NCBI GenBank assembly: GCA_030834835.1
Contig: JAUQXD010000021.1
Location: forward strand, 1 to 6,745
DNA length: 6,745 nucleotides
DNA from: Thermoflexales bacterium
Lineage (GTDB): Bacteria; Chloroflexota; Anaerolineae; Fen-1058
Reading direction: 5' to 3'
Below, piece after piece: positions 1-6,704 of this stretch (the stretch's first letter is position 1; the number at the start of each line of letters is the position of its first letter). The notes under the pieces were generated by a model. The model was not told the DNA's origin and ran no database searches. It saw only the letters and a list, made by a program, of their open reading frames with translations. The position numbers were made by a program, and so were the translations under genes.

Positions 1-1050
1 CGACGAGCCGGCCACGAAGCAGAAGTTCCACCCCAATCCCAACAAGAACAACGAGGCGGCCAACGGGATCGTCTCAGGATTCGTGGGCGCGAGCAGGCAC
101 GAACCGATCAACATGATCGCTCCCAGCCCGATCGTTACGCGACGGCCCCACCGATCGCTGATCCAGCCCGTCACCATCGACAGCGCGTACATGCCTAAAA
201 TATGGGCGGAAATGACCAGACGGATCTCGTCCAGACCATGCTCGAAATGCGTCATGTGGATCGGCGTGATGTTCATCAACATCACCATAACCACTTGAGC
301 CAGCGCCAGCGAGACCAGTGCGACGCGCACTGACACATCCGATCGCACGATCTGCCCGAACGAACGCGCCGGGCCGTCAGGCGCCGCAGAGCGATCGGCT
401 TGCGCCGGGGCCGTGTGTTCGTTGATGGCAATCTGTCGGGCTATCTCGCGCGGATCGGGCTTAAGGAAAATCGAAATAAACAGCAGCGTGATCGCAAAGA
501 GAACGGCATTGGCAAACCACGGCCCGACCAGCTTATCGACGCCTAGCGCTTCTGACATGCGCCCGGCGACGGGCGTGAGCACCGGCCCCAACACCGCGCC
601 GATGGTGCCGGCCGACACGACCAGACTGACAGCGCGGGCGCGCAAATGAGCGGGCGACACATCGGCGGCGGCATAGCGGGCCTGATCGGAGCCGGCGCGC
701 GCTGCACCCAGCAGCACCATTGCGCTCAGGAACAGCGGAAACGATCGAAGCAGCATCGCCACACCCGCCAGGGTGCCGCCGACGATGCCGATGGTGTAGC
801 CGATCGACAAACCGACGCGGCGGCCATAGCGGCCCATCAAGCGTCCGATGGGATACGCCGCCAACGACCCGCCGATCAGCGTGGCAGTGGACGGCCAGCC
901 CGCGACACGCTCACTGCCGGCCAACTGCACACCGGCCAGGCTGCTAATGGCGACCGTCGTGAACAACGCGACCAGCGCCAACCCCTGCCCGATGAATAGC
1001 GTGATGGTCAAGCGGCGCGAAGTGGCTTGCAAAGTGTGATCGGTCAACAT
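1..1050 (-). CDS. MFS transporter, C-terminus cut by window edge
   Basis: This is a Major Facilitator Superfamily membrane transporter. From ATG at 1050 the frame stays open for exactly 350 codons to base 1, so about the last one or two helices of a typical ~400-residue protein are missing. Translation shows repeated hydrophobic helices. The classic MFS loop signature appears in both halves: GRLMGRYGRR (residues 69-78) between helices 2 and 3, and GWISDRWGRR (295-304) in the matching place of the second half. A GTIGAVLGP stretch (148-156) in helix 5 resembles motif C of drug/proton antiporters, so export is plausible, but no substrate can be named. A polar loop at about 198-235 separates the two six-helix halves. 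The start is supported by GGGAG five bases upstream. It lies 147 bases after the kinase gene on the same strand, so it may be the last operon gene or have its own promoter. Confidence 0.9.
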   Translation of the reverse strand, partial: MLTDHTLQATSRRLTITLFIGQGLALVALFTTVAISSLAGVQLAGSERVAGWPSTATLIGGSLAAYPIGRLMGRYGRRVGLSIGYTIGIVGGTLAGVAMLLRSFPLFLSAMVLLGAARAGSDQARYAAADVSPAHLRARAVSLVVSAGTIGAVLGPVLTPVAGRMSEALGVDKLVGPWFANAVLFAITLLFISIFLKPDPREIARQIAINEHTAPAQADRSAAPDGPARSFGQIVRSDVSVRVALVSLALAQVVMVMLMNITPIHMTHFEHGLDEIRLVISAHILGMYALSMVTGWISDRWGRRVTIGLGAIMLIGSCLLAPTNPETIPLAASLFLLGLGWNFCFVAGSS

Positions 1051-1055
1051 GCAGA

Positions 1056-1060
1056 CTCCC
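1056..1060 (-). promoter_or_regulatory. Ribosome binding site of the MFS gene
   Basis: GGGAG lies five bases before the ATG at 1050 on the minus strand. It is only about ten bases from the edge of the 68-base palindrome, so folding of the palindrome in the mRNA could affect access to it. That effect is inference. Confidence 0.6.
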
Positions 1061-1069
1061 GAAAATAGA

Positions 1070-1137
1070 CTCACCGTAGGGGCGCTGAGGGCGCAGAGTC
1101 TTCACGGCCTCTGCGTTCTCTGCGCCTCTACGGTGAG
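1070..1137. repeat. 68-base imperfect palindrome (29-base arms, 10-base loop)
   Basis: The left arm (1070-1098) and the reverse complement of the right arm (1109-1137) agree at 25 of 29 positions. The outer ten bases, CTCACCGTAG and CTACGGTGAG, match perfectly. Three of the four mismatches would be G-U pairs in a plus-strand RNA, leaving a single U-U mismatch; in a minus-strand RNA the same three are C-A mismatches. The right arm also carries CTCTGCG twice, nine bases apart. No run of T follows on either strand, so it is not a textbook intrinsic terminator. It sits in the gap between the kinase and the transporter and resembles dispersed REP-like or MITE-like intergenic repeats. No flanking target duplication was seen. 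Motifs of the type CTCTGCGTTCTCTGCGCC are, from memory and unchecked, common in intergenic regions of several environmental bacterial phyla. Confidence 0.8.
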
Positions 1138-1162
1138 GGCAGTTTACCACCAAACAGGCAGC

Positions 1163-1180
1163 GCGGAGTTGACACTCCGC
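1163..1180. repeat. Short hairpin after the kinase stop codon
   Basis: GCGGAGT and ACTCCGC form a perfect 7-bp stem around a TGAC loop. On the minus strand it starts 17 bases after the kinase stop. No T-run follows on the minus strand, so it is at best a weak terminator or an mRNA 3'-end stabiliser. It may be another dispersed repeat. Confidence 0.5.
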
Positions 1181-1197
1181 CTTTAACATCGAACCAG

Positions 1198-2499
1198 TTA
1201 TCCGTTTGCAGCAGGCAGCACAAAGTAGAACGTGCATCCCTCGCCGGGCACGTGGCGGCTCTCAACACCCACCTGCCCGTTCAACTTCTCGATGATGCGG
1301 CGCACGATCGACAATCCCAGACCGTGACCGCGGGTGTGCACCTGTGCTAATCGAGTAAAGGGCACAAACAATTTAGCCTGCATCTCGGGCGAAAGTCCCG
1401 GCCCATTATCGCGCACCCAGCAGCGCACCTGACCGTCTGGCTGCACGGCGCCGCCCAGTTCCACGTGCGGCGGTTGACCGCCATACTTCACGGCATTGCT
1501 GATGTAGTTGACCCAGACCTCTTCGATCCAGGGCGCATAGCCCAACGCTGCGGGCCACTGCTCCGGTACATGGATTTCGACGCGGCTTTTCTCGATCACC
1601 GCTTCCAGCCGCTGGCACGCCTGCCTCACAATCTCAGTCATATTGAGCGGCGTCAGCAGCACCTCCGCTTCACGGGCCTGCGACAGGATCATCAGTTCAT
1701 CGATGATGTTGTTAAGCTTATAGCTCATCCGCGAAATCATCCGCGCAAACTCCAACGTCATGCCAGCCGGGTCTTTACTCAATTCACTTTCCAGCAAATC
1801 GGCATAGCTGATGATCAGTCCGAGCGGATTCTTGAGATCATGCGCCACGGTATGCGCGAAAGCGCCGAGTTCGGCAATCAAATCCTCGCGCTGTTGTTCG
1901 GCGCGTTTCAATTCACTCACATCACGGATCACAACGACTGCGGCGCTGGTCGCCAGCCCGGCGCGATCCGGCGCCGGCCGGATGCTGACGTGGACGTGCC
2001 GCGCCAGACTCGGATCGAAAGTCTCATACTCAAGCGAGGCGCTGTCGGCGGAAGGCGTCAGCGCCTGCTGGATGCAGAAGGCCAGATAACACCGGGGGAG
2101 GTTGCAGGCGGGATGCACCAGGTCGTGCAACACGCGGCCCTTAACCGTTTCAACCCGATCGAGCCGCCAGGTTTCAACCGCGCGATTGATGCGGATCAAC
2201 TGGCCCTGTCGATCGATGAGACAGATCAAGTCCGGCAGCACATCGATGATCGACTCCCACTCGCGCTTGGCCTGCTCCACAATTTGAAAGAGGGCGCGGG
2301 CGGGCACATCAGCCGCCGCATCCTCAGCCTGGGTCTGTCCGTCATCAGACATAGTAGGAGAACTATCCTTGCGCGCCAGATCGCTAAGATCAGGCGCCAG
2401 AACGATTGGCAACGACCAGCCTGATTCGGATTGTAGCACTGAACGGGTGTCGATGGACAGCCGGGGGGCGACATCGGCGGCGGCCTTCGACGTGGTCAC
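1198..2499 (-). CDS. Soluble PAS-domain sensor histidine kinase
   Basis: This is a two-component sensor kinase of 433 residues that would autophosphorylate on histidine and pass phosphate to a response regulator, which is not in the window. No membrane segment is visible, so it should be cytoplasmic. Residues 1-75 are low-complexity with no recognised domain. A PAS domain spans about 80-200 and contains an unusual HPACNLPRC stretch (129-137), with another Cys at 142. The HisKA dimerisation domain follows at about 205-275, with phosphoacceptor His220 in AHDLKNPL. The HATPase domain is complete: N-box Asn335 in NYISNAVKYG, G1 DNGPG (364-368), F-box LFVPF (377-381) and G2 GHGLGL (391-396). The start is GTG, overlapping the upstream stop as GTGA, with GAGG seven bases upstream. 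An internal ATG at 2352 (residue 50) lacks a visible ribosome binding site, so the GTG is preferred. The overlap implies translational coupling to the cyclic di-GMP protein upstream. Confidence 0.9.
   Translation of the reverse strand: MTTSKAAADVAPRLSIDTRSVLQSESGWSLPIVLAPDLSDLARKDSSPTMSDDGQTQAEDAAADVPARALFQIVEQAKREWESIIDVLPDLICLIDRQGQLIRINRAVETWRLDRVETVKGRVLHDLVHPACNLPRCYLAFCIQQALTPSADSASLEYETFDPSLARHVHVSIRPAPDRAGLATSAAVVVIRDVSELKRAEQQREDLIAELGAFAHTVAHDLKNPLGLIISYADLLESELSKDPAGMTLEFARMISRMSYKLNNIIDELMILSQAREAEVLLTPLNMTEIVRQACQRLEAVIEKSRVEIHVPEQWPAALGYAPWIEEVWVNYISNAVKYGGQPPHVELGGAVQPDGQVRCWVRDNGPGLSPEMQAKLFVPFTRLAQVHTRGHGLGLSIVRRIIEKLNGQVGVESRHVPGEGCTFYFVLPAANG
2496..2499 (-). other. GTGA stop-start overlap coupling HD-GYP and kinase genes
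   Basis: On the minus strand GTGA contains the GTG start of the kinase and the TGA stop of the GGDEF/HD-GYP gene. Such overlaps usually mean one mRNA and reuse of the terminating ribosome. GAGG at 2507-2510 could assist. Confidence 0.8.
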
Positions 2500-5372
2500 G
2501 CGCCCGCCTCGCGCGCCACCCGCCAGGCTCTGGCGAAATCAAGCGCGGACAGGCCGGAGCGATTTTCGGGCAGCGGATCCCGGTCGGACGGGCCATCATC
2601 CTGTGGCGCGGCTTCAGTCGCCCCGGCTTCACGCGCCGAGTTCACAACAAAACCGCTTCCGCGCCGCCGGGTCACTTTGACAAAGACTTCGACCACGGCC
2701 GGATCGAACTGCGTTCCCGCGCAGCGCCGCAACTCCGTCACGATTTGATCCAATGTCAGGGCATGGTGGTATGGCCGATCGGACGCCATCGCCTCCACAG
2801 CATCACACACCGCCAGGATGCGGGCCTCCAGCGGGATGGCCTCACCCCGCAGCTGATCGGGATAACCCTGACCGTTGTACCACTCGTGATGATGTTTCAC
2901 CGGCGGGACCAGATGCCGCAATCCCTGACAGGTCTCCAGCAGTTCAGCGCCCAGCAGGGCATGACGCTTGACTGCCAGATATTCATCGTCCGTTAGTCGA
3001 TCCGGCTTATGCAATATCTGCTCGGAAATGCCGATCTTACCAATGTCGTGCAACAGCGCCGCCTGCCGGATGGCTTCCACGCGCGCCTGGGGCAGGCCCA
3101 ACTCCGCCGCGACAGCGACCGCATAGTCCGCGACTTTGGAGGTATGGCTGGTCACATAGGGATCGCGCGCGTCGACGATTTTGGCCAGAATCACAAAGAG
3201 CTCGTTGTTGAGGTCCTGAATCGCCCGGTTGGCAGCGACCACTTCTTGATTGGCCCGCGTCAGTTCTTTATTCAGGCGCTGCAGTTCGCGCATGCTGTCC
3301 TTCGTGCGCTCGACGTATTGCTTCTGCACATAGTGCATCATGAAGGGCGGCAGGGTGAACACGACCAGGCCGGCCAGCCCCAGCGCCTGATGGGCCATCG
3401 CCAGAAACGCGCCCATCACACACAACACCAGATAGTGCGACAACAGCCACCGGAATTGAGTCGTCCAGGTGGCGTAGATCGACTCGCGCTTGCCCAGCGC
3501 AATCGCCGTCGCGATCAGCCCCGTCTCGATGAAAAAATAGCCAAGACTCGTCACGATAATCAACGCACCGGCCACGGCCAGATTAGCGGTGTTCAAACCG
3601 GCCACATTCAAATGGATGACAAAGACCGGCAAGGTGGCGGCCAGGAGATGCGCCGCCCAGTTAAAGGCGGTCTGATACAGGGCCGGCCGCACTTTTAGAT
3701 AATGCGCTGTGACAATAGCGGCGCTGACCAGGATCACGCCAGGGGTGCCGGCAATCAGCGCGGCGGCAAAGTTTACGGCCACCGAGACTGACACCGTGCT
3801 GAGTCCGTAGATACTGACTTGCAACGACTCGGCGGCGACGGCCAGCACCACCAGCAATCCCAACTGAAGCGGATCGAGTTGATGTGGGTCGAAGGCCAGG
3901 CCAAGCCCGGTGACGAGCAGTCCCAGCATCAGCACGCTGCCAACAAATACCCCGGTCGATCTCGAATCACGCTGGCGAGGCACTGGCGGCGTTGCGGAAG
4001 TCGGCTGCGGTGACGCGGCCTCCGACTGGTCTGGCGAGGGTGCCCCGTCTGGCGAGGGAGCCTCGCCAGGCGAGGCATTATCCATCGGCAACGCCGAAAT
4101 CGATCGGGGCAAATGGGCCGCCTGATACGTGGTTGCGGCGTGGGCGGCGGGCAGCTCACTCTCCAACCGGATCGACTGGGGCACATCCGCCACGCAGACA
4201 ACGCGATTGCGCCCGTGCAGCTTGGCCTGATAGACCGCCACATCCGCCAGCTGGATCAAATCGTTGGCGGTATCGGCGTCGTCTGGATAGCAGGCCACGC
4301 CCAGGCTCATCGTCACGTGAATGGGCGTGGGGCTGGTCGGCACTATGAACTCAGTCTGTTCGATCGTGCGCCGGATGCGATTGGCAAAAGTTCGCGCGGC
4401 TTCGACATCGGCCTCCAACAACACGATCGAGAATTCCTCGCCGCCGAAGCGCGCCGCCAGATCGTAATCGCGGATACCCTGGCGGATGATCCGGCCGATG
4501 CCCGTTAAGACCGCATCACCGGCCAGATGCCCGTAGGTGTTGTTGACGTTGCGCAGCAGATCCAGATCGGCCATGACCACCGCTAACGGCCGCTCGAAGC
4601 GTCTGGCGCGCGCCAGTTCCGCGCTGAAGATTTCATTGAAGTGGCGCATATTCCACAGACCGGTCTTGGCGTCGGTCTGCGCTTCTTTGGTCAGCTTCGG
4701 GACCTGAATCGCCCGGAAGATCAACAACAGCGGCGCCAGCGTGGGCAGCAATAAGACTGGATTGATCTGCCACACGACGGCCACCACATAGCCCAGGCTG
4801 AACTGCGTCAAATCGCCGATCAGGTTGCCCGGCTCAAAAACACCCGATTCGCGCAGCGTGACGCTGCGCGCGAAAACCAGCACAAAGCCCACCAGCGCAT
4901 GATTCACGACCAGATAGCCTGCAATCGCAACGGCCGCCGCCAGGAAAGCCGCGATCGTTGCCAGATTCGCCGGGTCTTGATTCAGCGCCAGGAAGAGCGT
5001 GCGGGCGATGAACCCGGCGATAAGATGCACGGCGATGTTGAACGGTTGGATATACCAGTTGCGCAGCCGGGTGCTCTTCTTGATCCAGACCTCGTACCCC
5101 CACTCAATGACATGCGGAATGATGACCAGCAGTCCAAAGTCAAATGGATTCAGCAAGACCACGCCGGCGAATAGAAAGACCAGGTTTATGCCCCAGGCTT
5201 CATGACTGGCGGTGTCTGACATATAGAGGTGTGCCACCGAGGTAAGCACCACCAGCACAAGGAGTAACAGCCATTCCGTGCTCAACCGATCCGACGAGGA
5301 CAGACTGAGGGCGACGATCATGCCGGCGATCGCAAGGATGCTGAGAACATAGGCGGTGGCTTTTTTCGACAT
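2496..5372 (-). CDS. Dual-membrane-domain GGDEF / HD-GYP cyclic di-GMP enzyme
   Basis: This 958-residue protein carries both enzymes of cyclic di-GMP turnover. Residues 1-225 form a membrane domain of about eight helices. The GGDEF domain (about 230-395) looks catalytically intact: metal ligands Asp269 and Glu312 (in GGEEF), guanine-contacting Asn277 and Asp286, phosphate-contacting Lys384 and Arg388, and an RDYD inhibitory site (301-304). A Pro/Ser-rich linker (430-470) leads to a second membrane domain of similar layout (473-687), a coiled-coil stretch (687-725) and an HD-GYP hydrolase (728-900). The latter has His743 in DPYVTSH, HDIGK (775-779), His804, HHE (828-830), GYP (836-838) and Asp857. 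Deviations are HALLG for the usual HPxxG, and Glu for the second Asp of the DxxDA motif. A 55-residue polar tail ends the protein. Start choice: AGGAGG lies five bases before ATG 5372; a GTG at 5387 is in frame but would place the ribosome binding site inside the gene. Which activity dominates cannot be told from sequence. Confidence 0.92.
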   Translation of the reverse strand: MSKKATAYVLSILAIAGMIVALSLSSSDRLSTEWLLLLVLVVLTSVAHLYMSDTASHEAWGINLVFLFAGVVLLNPFDFGLLVIIPHVIEWGYEVWIKKSTRLRNWYIQPFNIAVHLIAGFIARTLFLALNQDPANLATIAAFLAAAVAIAGYLVVNHALVGFVLVFARSVTLRESGVFEPGNLIGDLTQFSLGYVVAVVWQINPVLLLPTLAPLLLIFRAIQVPKLTKEAQTDAKTGLWNMRHFNEIFSAELARARRFERPLAVVMADLDLLRNVNNTYGHLAGDAVLTGIGRIIRQGIRDYDLAARFGGEEFSIVLLEADVEAARTFANRIRRTIEQTEFIVPTSPTPIHVTMSLGVACYPDDADTANDLIQLADVAVYQAKLHGRNRVVCVADVPQSIRLESELPAAHAATTYQAAHLPRSISALPMDNASPGEAPSPDGAPSPDQSEAASPQPTSATPPVPRQRDSRSTGVFVGSVLMLGLLVTGLGLAFDPHQLDPLQLGLLVVLAVAAESLQVSIYGLSTVSVSVAVNFAAALIAGTPGVILVSAAIVTAHYLKVRPALYQTAFNWAAHLLAATLPVFVIHLNVAGLNTANLAVAGALIIVTSLGYFFIETGLIATAIALGKRESIYATWTTQFRWLLSHYLVLCVMGAFLAMAHQALGLAGLVVFTLPPFMMHYVQKQYVERTKDSMRELQRLNKELTRANQEVVAANRAIQDLNNELFVILAKIVDARDPYVTSHTSKVADYAVAVAAELGLPQARVEAIRQAALLHDIGKIGISEQILHKPDRLTDDEYLAVKRHALLGAELLETCQGLRHLVPPVKHHHEWYNGQGYPDQLRGEAIPLEARILAVCDAVEAMASDRPYHHALTLDQIVTELRRCAGTQFDPAVVEVFVKVTRRRGSGFVVNSAREAGATEAAPQDDGPSDRDPLPENRSGLSALDFARAWRVAREAGA
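4029..4075. repeat. 18-base tandem repeat in the interdomain linker
   Basis: GTCTGGCGAGGGTGCC (4029-4044) and GTCTGGCGAGGGAGCC (4047-4062) are offset by 18 bases and differ at one position. They are followed by an inverted unit, CCTCGCC-A-GGCGAGG (4061-4075). On the coding strand they give a six-residue APSPDG-like repeat in the flexible linker between the GGDEF domain and the second membrane domain. This looks like slippage-driven linker expansion. Confidence 0.7.
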
Positions 5373-5377
5373 GATCT

Positions 5378-5383
5378 CCTCCT
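5378..5383 (-). promoter_or_regulatory. Strong ribosome binding site AGGAGG
   Basis: AGGAGG stands five bases before ATG 5372 on the minus strand, in the 38-base gap after the upstream cyclase gene. It decides the start of the GGDEF/HD-GYP gene in favour of the ATG over the GTG at 5387. Confidence 0.85.
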
Positions 5384-5410
5384 GCACCAGGCCACTGGCT
5401 AACCGATCGG

Positions 5411-6694
5411 CTAACGTGTGGCAAATTCAACCTGAGCGCGGTCGGACGGTGCAGGTCGATCGCGCTGGGGCGGCCCATCGTTTGCCGCATGTGGTCCGGG
5501 GGTTACATTTGCACCGCTGTCTTCAGTTCTGACAAATAGACACACCCGATTCCGGCCGGCTCGTTTAGCTTGATACAGGGCTTGATCGGCATTCTGCAGA
5601 ATCTCTTCTGGCGACTGCCCTGGCCGCTGGCGTCCGGCCATGCCAAAACTCATGGTGACCTTCAACGGCGTCGAGCTGGTTGACACGGGAAACGACGCCG
5701 CTTCGACCGCGGCGCGAATCGATTCGACGCGCGGCCAGACCCCTTCGGGCGTGGCTTCCAGTAGCAGGAAGGCAAACTCTTCGCCGCCAAACCGGGCCAC
5801 GGTGTCATATTCGCGAACCGATCGGCGCAACAGCGTGGCCACGCCCGTCAAGACCACATCACCCGCCAGGTGCCCGTAGGTGTTATTGATGTTCCGCATG
5901 TAGTCTAGGTCGCACATGACGACGCACAGGGGCCGCTCGAAGCGATCGGCTCGCGCGACTTCCTTCGCCAGCGCCTGCGTGAAATGGCGCGCATTATACA
6001 GGCCGGTTTTTGGATCGGATTCGGCCCGGCGCTGCAAGGCGGGAACCTGCAGCGTCAAGTAGATCAGATACAGCGGGCTGACGATGAGCGGCACGGCGTA
6101 GGGGTTTACCAGCCAGATGACGGCTGCGGCGGTGCCCATGGCAAACAGCGTCGAGTCAATCGTCAGGATGAGCCGGTCGAACGTCCCTGACACGGCAAAT
6201 GTTTCGCTGCGCGCCAACAGCAGAACGATCGCCAGCATCAAGTGATTAACCAGGGTAAAGATAAAAATCGTAGCCAGAAGGCCGAGCGTGCCCTGCAGAT
6301 CGAGCAGCCCCTGGCCCTCGGTGATCCACTCGTAAGCCAGACCCGCGGCGCTCATTGACATCACACTCATGCCGATGTTGAAAGTGTGAATATACCAGGC
6401 GTCGCGATACCGCAGCCACGCCGCCAGGCCGGCCACCACGATGATCCAGACTGCGGCTGGTCGCCCCAGTTCGATCAGCGCAAAACCAAAGACCATCAGG
6501 CTCAGGTCGTATGAGGAATTGCGAGTAGGTCCGGTTACCTTGACGATCTGCGCCAGACAGGCCAATCCGCCCACGGCCAGCAGCAACCAGCGCTGCGCCG
6601 CAGGCACGTCAGGGACCTGAACCAGACACACTATAGCACTGATTGCAAGCACAGCCCAAATGTAGAGCCTTGAAGCCAGGGGCATCTCTTTCAA
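5411..6694 (-). CDS. Membrane-anchored GGDEF diguanylate cyclase
   Basis: This protein is predicted to join two GTP into cyclic di-GMP at the cytoplasmic face of the membrane. It has 427 residues from TTG 6694. Residues 8-215 form a multi-pass membrane domain with landmarks FN (105-106) and VNH (149-151), both also found in the first half of the next protein. The GGDEF domain (about 226-390) keeps every key residue by alignment with the PleD pattern: Asp262 and Glu305 (in GGEEF) for metal, Asn270 and Asp279 for guanine, Lys377 and Arg381 for phosphate, and an REYD product-inhibition site at 294-297. The last 35 residues are polar and probably disordered. The core of the catalytic domain is about two-thirds identical to the neighbouring GGDEF domain, suggesting tandem duplication. 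TTG has GAGG six bases upstream; ATG 6685 (three residues shorter) is an alternative. The frame has no stop before the window edge, so a start beyond it cannot be excluded. Confidence 0.92.
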   Translation of the reverse strand: MKEMPLASRLYIWAVLAISAIVCLVQVPDVPAAQRWLLLAVGGLACLAQIVKVTGPTRNSSYDLSLMVFGFALIELGRPAAVWIIVVAGLAAWLRYRDAWYIHTFNIGMSVMSMSAAGLAYEWITEGQGLLDLQGTLGLLATIFIFTLVNHLMLAIVLLLARSETFAVSGTFDRLILTIDSTLFAMGTAAAVIWLVNPYAVPLIVSPLYLIYLTLQVPALQRRAESDPKTGLYNARHFTQALAKEVARADRFERPLCVVMCDLDYMRNINNTYGHLAGDVVLTGVATLLRRSVREYDTVARFGGEEFAFLLLEATPEGVWPRVESIRAAVEAASFPVSTSSTPLKVTMSFGMAGRQRPGQSPEEILQNADQALYQAKRAGRNRVCLFVRTEDSGANVTPGPHAANDGPPQRDRPAPSDRAQVEFATR

Positions 6695-6700
6695 GGTCGT

Positions 6701-6704
6701 CCTC
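6701..6704 (-). promoter_or_regulatory. Possible ribosome binding site for a TTG start
   Basis: GAGG lies six bases before the TTG at 6694 on the minus strand, a good spacing. No comparable site is well spaced for ATG 6685, where AAAGAG directly abuts the ATG. The remaining 41 bases to the right edge show no convincing promoter. Confidence 0.45.

Noticed and set aside
1061..1080. Possible -10 box (TATTTT on the minus strand) for a separate transporter promoter
   Set aside because: It is too close to the ATG, has no matching -35 box, and abuts the palindrome arm. A promoter in the gap remains possible but is not supported.
1070..1180. Rho-independent terminator between kinase and transporter genes
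   Set aside because: Neither hairpin is followed by a run of T on the minus strand.
1169..1200. TTGACA on the plus strand as a possible -35 box
   Set aside because: No acceptable -10 box lies 16-18 bases downstream, it overlaps the loop and arm of the small hairpin, and it would drive only antisense RNA into the kinase gene.
944..1237. 97-codon minus-strand frame crossing the palindrome and both neighbouring genes
   Set aside because: It overlaps the kinase end and the transporter start in another frame, and much of it is the repeat itself. No family resemblance.
1465..2424. 319-codon open frame on the plus strand opposite the kinase gene
   Set aside because: It lies wholly antisense to a kinase gene with every catalytic motif intact. 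Its translation is rich in Arg, His and Gln with no recognisable motif, typical of a shadow frame in GC-rich DNA.
2406..3698. Plus-strand open frames of 196 and 229 codons opposite the HD-GYP half
   Set aside because: They are antisense to clear HD-GYP and membrane coding sequence. The products are low-complexity Arg/Gln/His-rich chains with no domain or good ribosome binding site.
5373..5387. GTG at 5387 as the start of the dual enzyme
   Set aside because: It precedes the AGGAGG site, which is ideally placed for ATG 5372. The five extra residues would be encoded by the ribosome binding site itself.
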